In this document: piece by piece, positions 27,822 to 34,716 of the stretch
How the letters are laid out: each line of letters begins with the position of its first letter
Numbering within the stretch: the stretch's first letter is position 1
Program-made: the position numbers and the translations under genes
Origin: Bacteroidales bacterium
GTDB lineage: Bacteria; Bacteroidota; Bacteroidia; Bacteroidales; UBA3663
Direction: 5' to 3'
Assembly (NCBI GenBank): GCA_017449065.1
Contig: JAFSKF010000025.1
Coordinates: 1 to 64,000, forward strand
Length of the DNA stretch: 64,000 nt
Notes under the pieces: model-generated
The model's input: only the letters and a program-made list of their open reading frames with translations
Told to the model about the DNA's origin: nothing
The model's database searches: none

Positions 27822-29159
27822 ATGAAACGTATATTTGCAATAATCAGTTCGCTGGTGGCTGTCATGACGATGTCAGCCCAGCCTGCTTGGGTGAATCAGC
27901 ACCCGGTTAGCGATACAGAATATATGGGTGTGGGATTCGCTTCTCTTTCCGAATCCGATTATGTTCAGAAGGCGACCAGTAATGCCTTGGCGGATATTGC
28001 CAGCCAGATTGCCATCAAGGTCGATGCTTCTTCGTTCATGCATACAGTCGATGTGGATGGCAAGAGCCGTGAACTTTTCGAAGAGAAAGTGCAGAACTCG
28101 ATGGCTGCCTATCTGGAAGGACAGGAGATGAAAGACAGTTATCAGGACGGGGGTAAGTATTATGTGCTTTACAGCCTCAATAAGAAAACCTATCAGAAGA
28201 ATCTGGAGTCGCACCGGCAGAAGGCGATAGCTGAGGGCTGGAATTATTACGAACGCGGTATGTCGAGCATGGAGGTGAACGATCTGGTGAATGCCGTATC
28301 TTTGTTTGCCAAAGGACTGGAAGCCGTAGAACCTTGGCTGTTTACCGATCTGACCAAACGAGTGAACGGCAAGACTATTAGCGTACCTGCAGAACTGTAT
28401 GATGCTTATTTGAACGTCTTTGCCGGTATGGCGATTACCACCAATGTGGCACAGTTGGAGGGCGAGGCTTACAAAGCCATTCCACAAACCATCGCTGCCT
28501 GTCTTTCCCGCGAAGGCATCGTGGTGGCGAATGTGCCGTTGGAGGCTCGTTTCGTGGTGGGTGATGGAAGCGTTTCTCCTGCTTTGAATACCGATTTTAA
28601 CGGTACAGCAGAATTCCATGTACTCAATATCACCAGCAAAGCAGCCGTGCAGGAACTGCGCATTACGTTGTCCGACAAGTTCCTCTCGGCCTTGCCGGAG
28701 GCTTATCGTCAGATTGTCAAGAAGCAGTCGTGGCCGGAAGCCAAGGTCAGCATTACGTTGAAGGACAATACAGGTTCGTTGGCTTATTTCCATGTGGGCA
28801 AGGATAAGTTGAACAGTTGCCAGCGTCAGGTGCACACCCTGTTGGCAAACAACAATTTCACCTTTACCGACGATGCTAACGCGGCACAGATCTTTGTCGA
28901 TTACGAAACGACGCTTGAGATTGGCGGTACCGTAGCCGGAGAGTTGTACGACATGAATGAATGCTATGCTTCGCTCATTCTGAAGATCTACAACAACCAG
29001 ACCCAGCAGCTGCTCATGGAATATACCGTCGATCGTCTGCGTATTTTGGCGCCGATCAAGAATTCCGCCGATCAGACCAAGATACAGGCAGCCCGAGAAG
29101 TGATGAAACGCGTGAACCGCGAACTTCCCGGCAAACTGCGTTCCCTCAACCTGAATTGA
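27822..29159 (+). CDS. Exported LPP20-domain protein
   Basis: A 445-residue exported protein (signal MKRIFAIISSLVAVMTMSAQ). Just after the signal is an LPP20/FlgT N-terminal type domain (about 20-140): PAWVNQHPVSDTEYMGVGFA, ATSNALADIASQIAIKVDAS, and KYYVLYSLNKKTYQKNLESH. This is the usual 'alanine-rich helix plus YVLYSLNK' layout. Residues about 140-250 are helical with an amphipathic pattern (YYERGMSSMEVNDLVNAVSL). The C-terminal half (about 250-445) is beta-rich and unassigned. It lacks the lipobox of classical LPP20 lipoproteins. The neighbour 49 nt downstream carries a second, smaller domain of the same type. Confidence 0.7.
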   Translation: MKRIFAIISSLVAVMTMSAQPAWVNQHPVSDTEYMGVGFASLSESDYVQKATSNALADIASQIAIKVDASSFMHTVDVDGKSRELFEEKVQNSMAAYLEGQEMKDSYQDGGKYYVLYSLNKKTYQKNLESHRQKAIAEGWNYYERGMSSMEVNDLVNAVSLFAKGLEAVEPWLFTDLTKRVNGKTISVPAELYDAYLNVFAGMAITTNVAQLEGEAYKAIPQTIAACLSREGIVVANVPLEARFVVGDGSVSPALNTDFNGTAEFHVLNITSKAAVQELRITLSDKFLSALPEAYRQIVKKQSWPEAKVSITLKDNTGSLAYFHVGKDKLNSCQRQVHTLLANNNFTFTDDANAAQIFVDYETTLEIGGTVAGELYDMNECYASLILKIYNNQTQQLLMEYTVDRLRILAPIKNSADQTKIQAAREVMKRVNRELPGKLRSLNLN

Positions 29160-29208
29160 CAAGTTTGAAATATCAGAAAATAATCCATTAACTTAAAATA
29201 TTACGATT

Positions 29209-29757
29209 ATGAAAAAGATTTTGTTCGTATTGTTGGCACTCGCTATCGTTGTTCCTTGCGAAGCCCGTAAGAAAAAGAAAGTGGAAGAGAAACCGGCTAT
29301 CGAGACTTTCGAGATGCCTTGTTCAGAATATAGGAGTGAGAATGGCGCTATCCGTGCCTGGGCGGTAGGCCGCAGCGATAACGAGAGTACCGCTCGTAAG
29401 AAAGCCCAGAGCCAGGCATCGCTGGATCTGGCAGCACAGTTGCAGAAAACTATTTCCGCTACCATCGAGGATTACACCTCGGCCTTGGGTGCCGGTCAGG
29501 ATGCTTCGTCCAAGCAGTTCCTGCAGGAGAAGAGCACGATTCTGGTTCAGAAGACCATCAACGGGGCTGTCGTTATTTGCGACAAGTGGAACAAGGATGC
29601 AGCCACAGGTCAGTATAGCAACTATATTGTCATGGAACTGAAAGGCGAGAACTACCTGAATTCCTTGTACGAAGAAATGAAGGGACAGAACGCCAAGGTT
29701 GATCAGGATCTGCTCACCAAACTTTTCCTACAGAATATCGGTATCGATAAGCAGTAA
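29209..29757 (+). CDS. Small exported LPP20-like protein
   Basis: A 182-residue protein with a signal peptide (MKKILFVLLALAIVVPCEAR) that could also be read as a lipoprotein signal, with Cys at 17 in IVVPC. After a Lys-rich KKKKVEEK segment comes one LPP20-like domain: IRAWAVGRSDNESTARKKAQ, SQASLDLAAQLQKTISATIE, and YSNYIVMELKGENYLNSLYE. It overlaps the MATE gene by one base (TAATG), indicating translational coupling. It may be a partner or a shortened paralogue of the preceding protein. Confidence 0.68.
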   Translation: MKKILFVLLALAIVVPCEARKKKKVEEKPAIETFEMPCSEYRSENGAIRAWAVGRSDNESTARKKAQSQASLDLAAQLQKTISATIEDYTSALGAGQDASSKQFLQEKSTILVQKTINGAVVICDKWNKDAATGQYSNYIVMELKGENYLNSLYEEMKGQNAKVDQDLLTKLFLQNIGIDKQ

Positions 29758-31205
29758 TGTTTAAAATCAAGCTGAACAAGGCCTCGTCGCAGGTCGATAT
29801 GCTGAACGGCCCGCTAACCGGCAAGATGCTGAAATATGCAATGACCATTGCTATTAGCGGTGCCTTACAGCAGCTATTCAACTCTGCCGATGTCGCGGTG
29901 GTGGGACAGTTTGCGGGTTCGAACGCCTTGGCTGCCGTGGGTACAAACGGTTCGCTCATCAACCTGATGATTAATCTGTTTGTCGGACTCAGCATCGGTA
30001 CCAATGTCGTGGTGGCTACCCTTACAGGTGAGGGTAACCGCGATGGAATCCGGAAAGCGGTTCATACCTCTTTGTCCATAGCTATTGTCAGCGGTATCTT
30101 TTTGGCGATTATGGGCTGGGCATTGGCCCGACCCATTTTGTCGCGATTAAGTACACCGCCGGAAATTCTCGACGATGCGGTTCTCTATCTGAGAATCTAT
30201 TTTCTGGGCATGCCGTTTGTCATGCTTTTCAATTTCGCGGCAGCAATCCTCCGCAGTCAGGGCGATACGCGTCGTCCGCTTATGGCGCTGATTGTTTCCG
30301 GGCTGGTGAATGTCGTGCTGAATCTCGTGTTCGTGGCAGGATTGGGCATGACTGTCGATGGTGTTGCTATCGCCACCGTCATATCGAACGGTATCTCTTC
30401 GATGATTCTGCTTACTTTCCTGCGTCATGAGGTAGGGCCGCTCAAGGTCGATATTCGTCGTCTGTGCATCGATCCGCAGATGATGGAGCGCATCGGACAG
30501 ATCGGTATTCCCGCAGGTTTGCAGGGATGTGTGTTCTCGCTGTCCAATGTCCTGATTCAGGATTCCATCAATGCGTTGGGTGCGGCTACGATTGCGGCTT
30601 GTACGGCTGCCTTGAACTTCGAGTATTACACGTATTTCGTGGCAAATTCCTTCAGCCAGACAGCAACCACCTTTATCGGACAAAACTACGGAGCCGGAAA
30701 CTTCGGACGTTGCCGTAGTATCGCACGTCGCTGCATCTGGTTAGGTGCTCTTTGCACCGGCATATTGAGCGCGGTGTTCTGCCTGTTCGCTTCTCCGTTA
30801 GTGAGCATCTTCACTACCTCTGCCGTAGTGGCAGGCCTGGCGGTAATGCGAATGTACATTATCACTTCGACGGAGTTTCTGAATGCGATTGTCGAAGCAC
30901 TTACCGGCATATTGCGGGGCTTCGGTTATTCGTTGGTGCCGACGATGGTAAGCATCTTGGGAATTTGCGGCTTGCGCCTGTTCTGGCTGTATGCCGTTTA
31001 TCCGTCGTGGAATACCTTCGAGAGCCTGATGGCTGTTTATCCAATCAGCTGGATTGTGACTTCAGTCGTCATGGGTATCGCTTATACGGAGGTGCTGCGC
31101 ACGCTGAAACGGAAGCGTGGATATAATATTACCAGTCGGCGGGAGATGTTGAAAAGGGTGGCAGGAGCAATGCACTTGCACCGTATTCACATCCATCGCA
31201 TCTGA
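29757..31205 (+). CDS. MATE family efflux transporter
   Basis: Multidrug/toxin extrusion-type antiporter with 12 predicted membrane segments in 482 residues. The family's start is recognisable (MLKYAMTIAISGALQQLFNS, then ADVAVVGQFAGSNALAAVGT), and the second half repeats it (IGQIGIPAGLQGCVFSLSNV). GNRDGIRKAVHTSLSIA and the NYGAGNFGRCRSIARR loop are also typical. The start codon overlaps the stop of the preceding LPP20-like gene. The C-terminal tail is unusual, rich in His/Arg (MHLHRIHIHRI). It ends the plus-strand cluster. The substrate is unknown; linkage to the envelope genes may be functional or accidental. Confidence 0.88.
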   Translation: MFKIKLNKASSQVDMLNGPLTGKMLKYAMTIAISGALQQLFNSADVAVVGQFAGSNALAAVGTNGSLINLMINLFVGLSIGTNVVVATLTGEGNRDGIRKAVHTSLSIAIVSGIFLAIMGWALARPILSRLSTPPEILDDAVLYLRIYFLGMPFVMLFNFAAAILRSQGDTRRPLMALIVSGLVNVVLNLVFVAGLGMTVDGVAIATVISNGISSMILLTFLRHEVGPLKVDIRRLCIDPQMMERIGQIGIPAGLQGCVFSLSNVLIQDSINALGAATIAACTAALNFEYYTYFVANSFSQTATTFIGQNYGAGNFGRCRSIARRCIWLGALCTGILSAVFCLFASPLVSIFTTSAVVAGLAVMRMYIITSTEFLNAIVEALTGILRGFGYSLVPTMVSILGICGLRLFWLYAVYPSWNTFESLMAVYPISWIVTSVVMGIAYTEVLRTLKRKRGYNITSRREMLKRVAGAMHLHRIHIHRI

Positions 31206-31262
31206 AAAATTGGTGTTTTTCACGCGGTCTTGTTGCTTGCGTTGAACAAAAAACAGAAAAAA

Positions 31263-31294
31263 TTTGTGTGTTTCGAAAAATATTCCTAACTTTG
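31263..31294 (+). promoter_or_regulatory. Strong Bacteroidetes promoter with no reading frame behind it
   Basis: TTTG (31263-31266) and TAACTTTG (31287-31294) with a 20-nt gap match the -33/-7 consensus closely. Transcription should begin about 31300. The next gene has its own promoter more than 300 nt further on. Confidence 0.8.
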
Positions 31295-31299
31295 CCGCG

Positions 31300-31500
31300 C
31301 AATTTCAGTTTTGCTGGCATTGCTCTGAAGTCGTTGCCCGTGAGGGTAGTTACTTTGGTGATTTAGGTTATTAGAGTTAAATTAGTTTAAAAGAGCTATT
31401 ATTGGTTAAGGACGAAAAATCCGAAATCAGTTTTTAAGCATTACTGTGAAGCTGGTGCTTAAAAGTTTAATACCTGTCAGTTTTCCGGCAGGTATTTTTA
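31300..31500 (+). ncRNA. Candidate small non-coding RNA, about 200 nt
   Basis: The segment is bounded by a consensus promoter (-7 at 31287-31294) and a hairpin-plus-U terminator (31469-31500), and contains no plausible reading frame. Internal stems seen by eye are CCC-GTGA-GGG near 31340, TTAAA-TTAG-TTTAA near 31380, and TTAAGCA...TGCTTAA at about 31435-31463. Near its 5' end ATTTC can pair with GAAAT about 120 nt later. Size and free-standing transcription recall 6S RNA (the Bacteroidales-1 class), but I cannot confirm that class from the bases. A long leader with an attenuator for the pectate lyase is the alternative. This unit accounts for about half of the 433-nt gap between the MATE and pectate lyase genes. 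Confidence 0.6.
31469..31500 (+). terminator. Intrinsic terminator of the candidate small RNA
   Basis: AATACCTG (31469-31476) pairs with CAGGTATT (31489-31496), followed directly by a short T-run. The stem can be extended inward with one G-T pair. Confidence 0.8.
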
Positions 31501-31581
31501 TGCATCAACGCGGATATTTTATAAAATTTTAGTTAAAAAGAACTTTTTTTTTGTGAAAAAAGAAAGTTTTTGAATAAAAAA

Positions 31582-31612
31582 TTTGGTGGTATTCAGAAAT
31601 TGTGTAACTTTG
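31582..31612 (+). promoter_or_regulatory. Promoter of the pectate lyase gene
   Basis: TTTG at 31582-31585 and TAACTTTG at 31605-31612 with exactly 19 nt between them, followed by a C-rich start region. Because the promoter lies inside the 5' part of the longest open frame (which opens at 31570), translation must start later, at 31639. Confidence 0.85.
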
Positions 31613-31638
31613 CACCGAAAACCCAAACACATGATCTT

Positions 31639-32715
31639 ATGCGATACCTGCTTTTAGCACTTTCAATATTGTCAACTTTGGCGGTTGCCCGCACGCGAAA
31701 TGCGACTATGAGTCATTCTAACGCATTCGTTTCAGCCGATAGCGCCGAGATTGCAGAAAACCGTCAGCAAGGAGATATGTTGTTGTTATATCAACGCAAT
31801 ACCGGCGGTTGGCCCAAGAATATCGATATGGAAAAACCGCTCGATGATGACGAGCGGGAACAGGTGCTTGCCGATAAGACGAAAGAAGACGATTCTACCA
31901 TCGATAATAATGCTACCACCTGGCAGATGCAGCTTTTGGCCAAGGTCTATCAGAAGACAGGTGATCAGCGCTACAAGGACGGTTTCAACCGTGGATTGAA
32001 CTTCTTGCTCGAAGGTCAGTATCCCAGTGGCGGATGGCCGCAGGTGTGGCCGAAGGGAAAGGGATACCAGAAGAGTATCACGTATAACGACGATGCGATG
32101 GTGAATGTGTTGGTGCTTCTGCGTGGCGTTTCGATGAGCATCGGCCTGTTTGGCGGCGACCTGGTGGATGACGAGATGCGTAGCAGGTGTGACAGCGCTT
32201 ATCAGAAGGGTATAGAATGTGTGCTTGAGACTCAGATTATTGTGAACGGCAAGCCGACCATCTGGAGTCAGCAATATGATAACGAGACGTTGCTGCCGAC
32301 TTTCGCCCGTTCTTATGAGTTGCCCGCTTTCTGTCCGCGTGAAAGTGCCCGTATCGTCCAAGTGCTGATGGAGATGAATAATCCTGACGATCGCGTCAAG
32401 GCTGCCGTTCATGGGGCAGTTGAATGGATGGAATCGCACAAGATTGAAGGCTATCGCTATATCAAGGCCAGCAAGGATCGTACCCGTCATGCCGAACTTG
32501 TTCCGGATCCGGAAGCCGAACCGATTTGGGCACGCTATTATGATCTGCAGACTGAGAAACCGTTCGTGTGCGACCGTGACGGTATTCCGCATGCGAATCT
32601 CGAAGATATCGGTCAGGAACGCCGTGACGGTTATTTGTGGTACGACATGCGTCCGAAACGTCTTCTGAAGCAATACAACAACTGGAAAGCCAAATACGAA
32701 CCGGATGTTAAATAA
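31639..32715 (+). CDS. pelA: Pectate lyase, PL10 family
   Basis: Secreted enzyme predicted to cleave polygalacturonate by beta-elimination. Starting at the ATG downstream of the promoter, the protein (358 residues) has a signal peptide (MRYLLLALSILSTLAVARTR). A PL10-type (alpha/alpha) toroid follows: QRNTGGWPKNIDMEKPL, DDSTIDNNATTWQMQLLAKV, YPSGGWPQVWPKG, SITYNDDAMVNVLVLLRGV, NGKPTIWSQQYDNETLLPTF, and WARYYDLQTEKPFVCDRDG. A rho-independent terminator lies 40 nt after the stop, so the gene is a single transcript. It belongs with the pectin-side-chain enzymes at 39-47 kb in function but is not linked to them in an operon. Confidence 0.92.
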   Translation: MRYLLLALSILSTLAVARTRNATMSHSNAFVSADSAEIAENRQQGDMLLLYQRNTGGWPKNIDMEKPLDDDEREQVLADKTKEDDSTIDNNATTWQMQLLAKVYQKTGDQRYKDGFNRGLNFLLEGQYPSGGWPQVWPKGKGYQKSITYNDDAMVNVLVLLRGVSMSIGLFGGDLVDDEMRSRCDSAYQKGIECVLETQIIVNGKPTIWSQQYDNETLLPTFARSYELPAFCPRESARIVQVLMEMNNPDDRVKAAVHGAVEWMESHKIEGYRYIKASKDRTRHAELVPDPEAEPIWARYYDLQTEKPFVCDRDGIPHANLEDIGQERRDGYLWYDMRPKRLLKQYNNWKAKYEPDVK

Positions 32716-32755
32716 ATAGGAGATAGTCCGGAATCCAATAGCCGAATAAAAAATA

Positions 32756-32783
32756 AAACGCCGACTTCTGAAAGCCGGCGTTT
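32756..32783. terminator. Intrinsic terminator after the pectate lyase
   Basis: AAACGCCG (32756-32763) and CGGCGTTT (32776-32783) form a perfect 8-bp stem flanked by A and T runs on each side, so it can serve both the plus-strand lyase and the minus-strand ferredoxin gene that converges on it. Confidence 0.9.
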
Positions 32784-32830
32784 ACCCTATGTTATTATCG
32801 GTGATAATAGAGGGGAAATATCAGAGCAAT

Positions 32831-33001
32831 TTATGCTTCGCTGATAGCCTCGTTAGGACAGGTAGCTTCGCAAGCACCACAATCGATGCAAGCATCAGCG
32901 TTGATGGTATAAACATCACCTTCAGAGATAGCCTCTACTGGGCATTCACCAATACAAGAACCGCAAGCAACACACTTGTCGGCAGCAATTACACGTGCCA
33001 T
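32831..33001 (-). CDS. 2x[4Fe-4S] ferredoxin
   Basis: A 56-residue bacterial-type ferredoxin, a cytoplasmic electron carrier for anaerobic redox enzymes such as pyruvate:ferredoxin oxidoreductase. It starts [10 protein letters not shown]. Two cluster motifs are complete: [17 protein letters not shown] and [17 protein letters not shown] (each CxxCxxCxxxCP). The two halves show the family's internal duplication. It is a single-gene unit with its own promoter about 100 nt upstream, and it meets the shared terminator downstream. Confidence 0.97.
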   Translation of the reverse strand: MARVIAADKCVACGSCIGECPVEAISEGDVYTINADACIDCGACEATCPNEAISEA

Positions 33002-33098
33002 AGTTGAAATAGTTGTTTTAAGAATGTTAATAAATAGTACTACTTATCAGGTACTGTCCGATTACACGTAATCACAGTCCTTTTGTTTTTTAATGGCA

Positions 33099-33106
33099 CA
33101 AAGATA
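33099..33106 (-). promoter_or_regulatory. Promoter of the ferredoxin gene
   Basis: The reverse complement reads TATCTTTG (-7). A TTGC about 19 nt further upstream on the minus strand (33126-33129) is a possible -33 element. A leader of about 90 nt would precede the start codon. Confidence 0.6.
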
Positions 33107-33164
33107 GGTCGTTTTTGCGTATAATGCAAGTAATTTTATGAAAAACTCATTTTTTCGGATGATT

Positions 33165-33198
33165 TTTGGCGATTTTTTTTATTTTTTTAGTAAATTTG
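33165..33198 (+). promoter_or_regulatory. Promoter of the cstA-type gene
   Basis: TTTG at 33165-33168 and TAAATTTG at 33191-33198, 22 nt apart, about 30 nt before the ATG. Confidence 0.7.
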
Positions 33199-33229
33199 CC
33201 CTTGAAATTATAATTAAACATACCTAAAA

Positions 33230-34708
33230 ATGATTAGTTTTGTAATATCCCTGGCAGTTCTTATACTCGGATACTTTGTTTACGGACGTTTCGTCAGCGG
33301 CGTTTTTGGTCCTGACCCGAATCGTCCGACTCCTTGTTACACCAAGCAGGACGGTGTGGATTATATTCCTATGCCTACTTGGAAAGTCTATATGATCCAG
33401 TTCCTGAATATCGCGGGTGTAGGACCGATTTTCGGCGCTATCATGGGTGCCCAGTTCGGTACGGCCAGCTATCTTTGGATTGTGTTGGGAACTATTTTTG
33501 CAGGTGCCACTCACGACTATCTGTCGGCAATGATCTCTTTGCGTCAGGATGGTGCTTCTTTGCCTGAAATCATCGGTGCATATTTGGGCAAGCGTGTGCG
33601 AGTGCTGATGTCGGTATTTACTGTGCTCCTGATGATTCTGGTGGGAGCGGTATTCACCTCTTCGCCAGCCAATATTCTGGGTGCGATGACTGCCGATTGG
33701 TTTTCTGCCGATTTGCAGTGGCTGAACTCTTACCTGTGGATTGCTATCATATTCATTTATTATATTGTCGCAACGCTTTGTCCCGTTGATAAGATTATCG
33801 GCAAGATTTATCCGTTCTTTGCCTTCTGTCTTATCTTTATGGCCGTAGGCATCATGGCCTATATTCTGGTGGCTCAGCCGCAGCTCGACGAGTGGTGGGA
33901 TGCGGGCAAGTTCCGCAACGATAACTGGATGGAACAGGCAAATCTGGCCTATTTGTTCCCGATGATGTTCATTTCCATTGCTTGTGGCGCGATTTCCGGC
34001 TTTCATGCCACACAGAGCCCGCTGATGGCCCGTTGTATGAAAAATGAGAAGATGGGTCTTCCGTGCTTTTATGGTGCGATGGTGACCGAAGGCATAGTGG
34101 CTTTGGTATGGGCTGCGGCTGCCAATTATTTCTTCAACGAGCACGGTCTGGTGAACGAACTGACCGGCAAAGGATATGACGGAGGAACCGTTGCCACGAT
34201 GATTTCCAAGAACTGGTTGGGTATGTTCGGCGGTATTCTGGCGCTGATTGGTGTAGCTGTAGCTCCGATTTCTTCGGGCGATACGGCCTTGCGTAGCGGA
34301 CGTCTGATTGTTGCAGACTTCCTCCATCTGGAGCAGAAGAGCATGAGCAAGCGGTTGCTGATTTCTGTTCCGATGTTTGTCATCACGGCTGCCATTCTGG
34401 TTTGGTCGATGACCGATAAGAACGGGTTCGGTATGTTGTGGCGCTACTTCGGTTGGTGCAATCAGTTGCTATCGGTATTCACTTTATGGGCCATCACAGT
34501 TTATTTGATTCGCAATAAGAAAGGCTGGTGGTTCCTGGTGACGATGTTCCCGGCTATGTTTATGACTTGTGTCTGCACCACCTTTATTCTGGTGCTCGAT
34601 AAAGGAGGCTTCGGCGTACCTTACAACTGGGGCTTGTGCGTAGGCATCCTATTGGCATTGATCTTCGCTGGGATGGCCATCCGTCATCACGCCCGGCAGA
34701 CAAAATAA
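33230..34708 (+). CDS. cstA: CstA-family carbon starvation/peptide (pyruvate) carrier
   Basis: Inner-membrane carrier of the CstA family, whose characterised members take up peptides or pyruvate. The 492-residue protein has many hydrophobic segments. Family signatures are seen: YGRFVSGVFGPDPNRPTP near the N terminus, GVGPIFGAIMGAQFG, WIVLGTIFAGATHDYLSAMI, ISLRQDGASLPE, SGFHATQSPLMARCMKNE, and IGVAVAPISSGDTALRSGRL. It is the shorter family form, without the long C-terminal extension of E. coli CstA. The stop is 8 nt from the proposed recG GTG start. Confidence 0.9.
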   Translation: MISFVISLAVLILGYFVYGRFVSGVFGPDPNRPTPCYTKQDGVDYIPMPTWKVYMIQFLNIAGVGPIFGAIMGAQFGTASYLWIVLGTIFAGATHDYLSAMISLRQDGASLPEIIGAYLGKRVRVLMSVFTVLLMILVGAVFTSSPANILGAMTADWFSADLQWLNSYLWIAIIFIYYIVATLCPVDKIIGKIYPFFAFCLIFMAVGIMAYILVAQPQLDEWWDAGKFRNDNWMEQANLAYLFPMMFISIACGAISGFHATQSPLMARCMKNEKMGLPCFYGAMVTEGIVALVWAAAANYFFNEHGLVNELTGKGYDGGTVATMISKNWLGMFGGILALIGVAVAPISSGDTALRSGRLIVADFLHLEQKSMSKRLLISVPMFVITAAILVWSMTDKNGFGMLWRYFGWCNQLLSVFTLWAITVYLIRNKKGWWFLVTMFPAMFMTCVCTTFILVLDKGGFGVPYNWGLCVGILLALIFAGMAIRHHARQTK

Positions 34709-34716
34709 TTTTCCCC

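Noticed and set aside
31206..31638. A small protein gene in the gap before the pectate lyase
   Set aside because: I looked for frames on both strands and found none with a plausible start and length; the promoter-terminator unit explains the gap better.
32755..32790. Possible riboswitch or attenuator at the ferredoxin 3' end
   Set aside because: It is downstream of both converging genes and is a simple symmetrical terminator hairpin.
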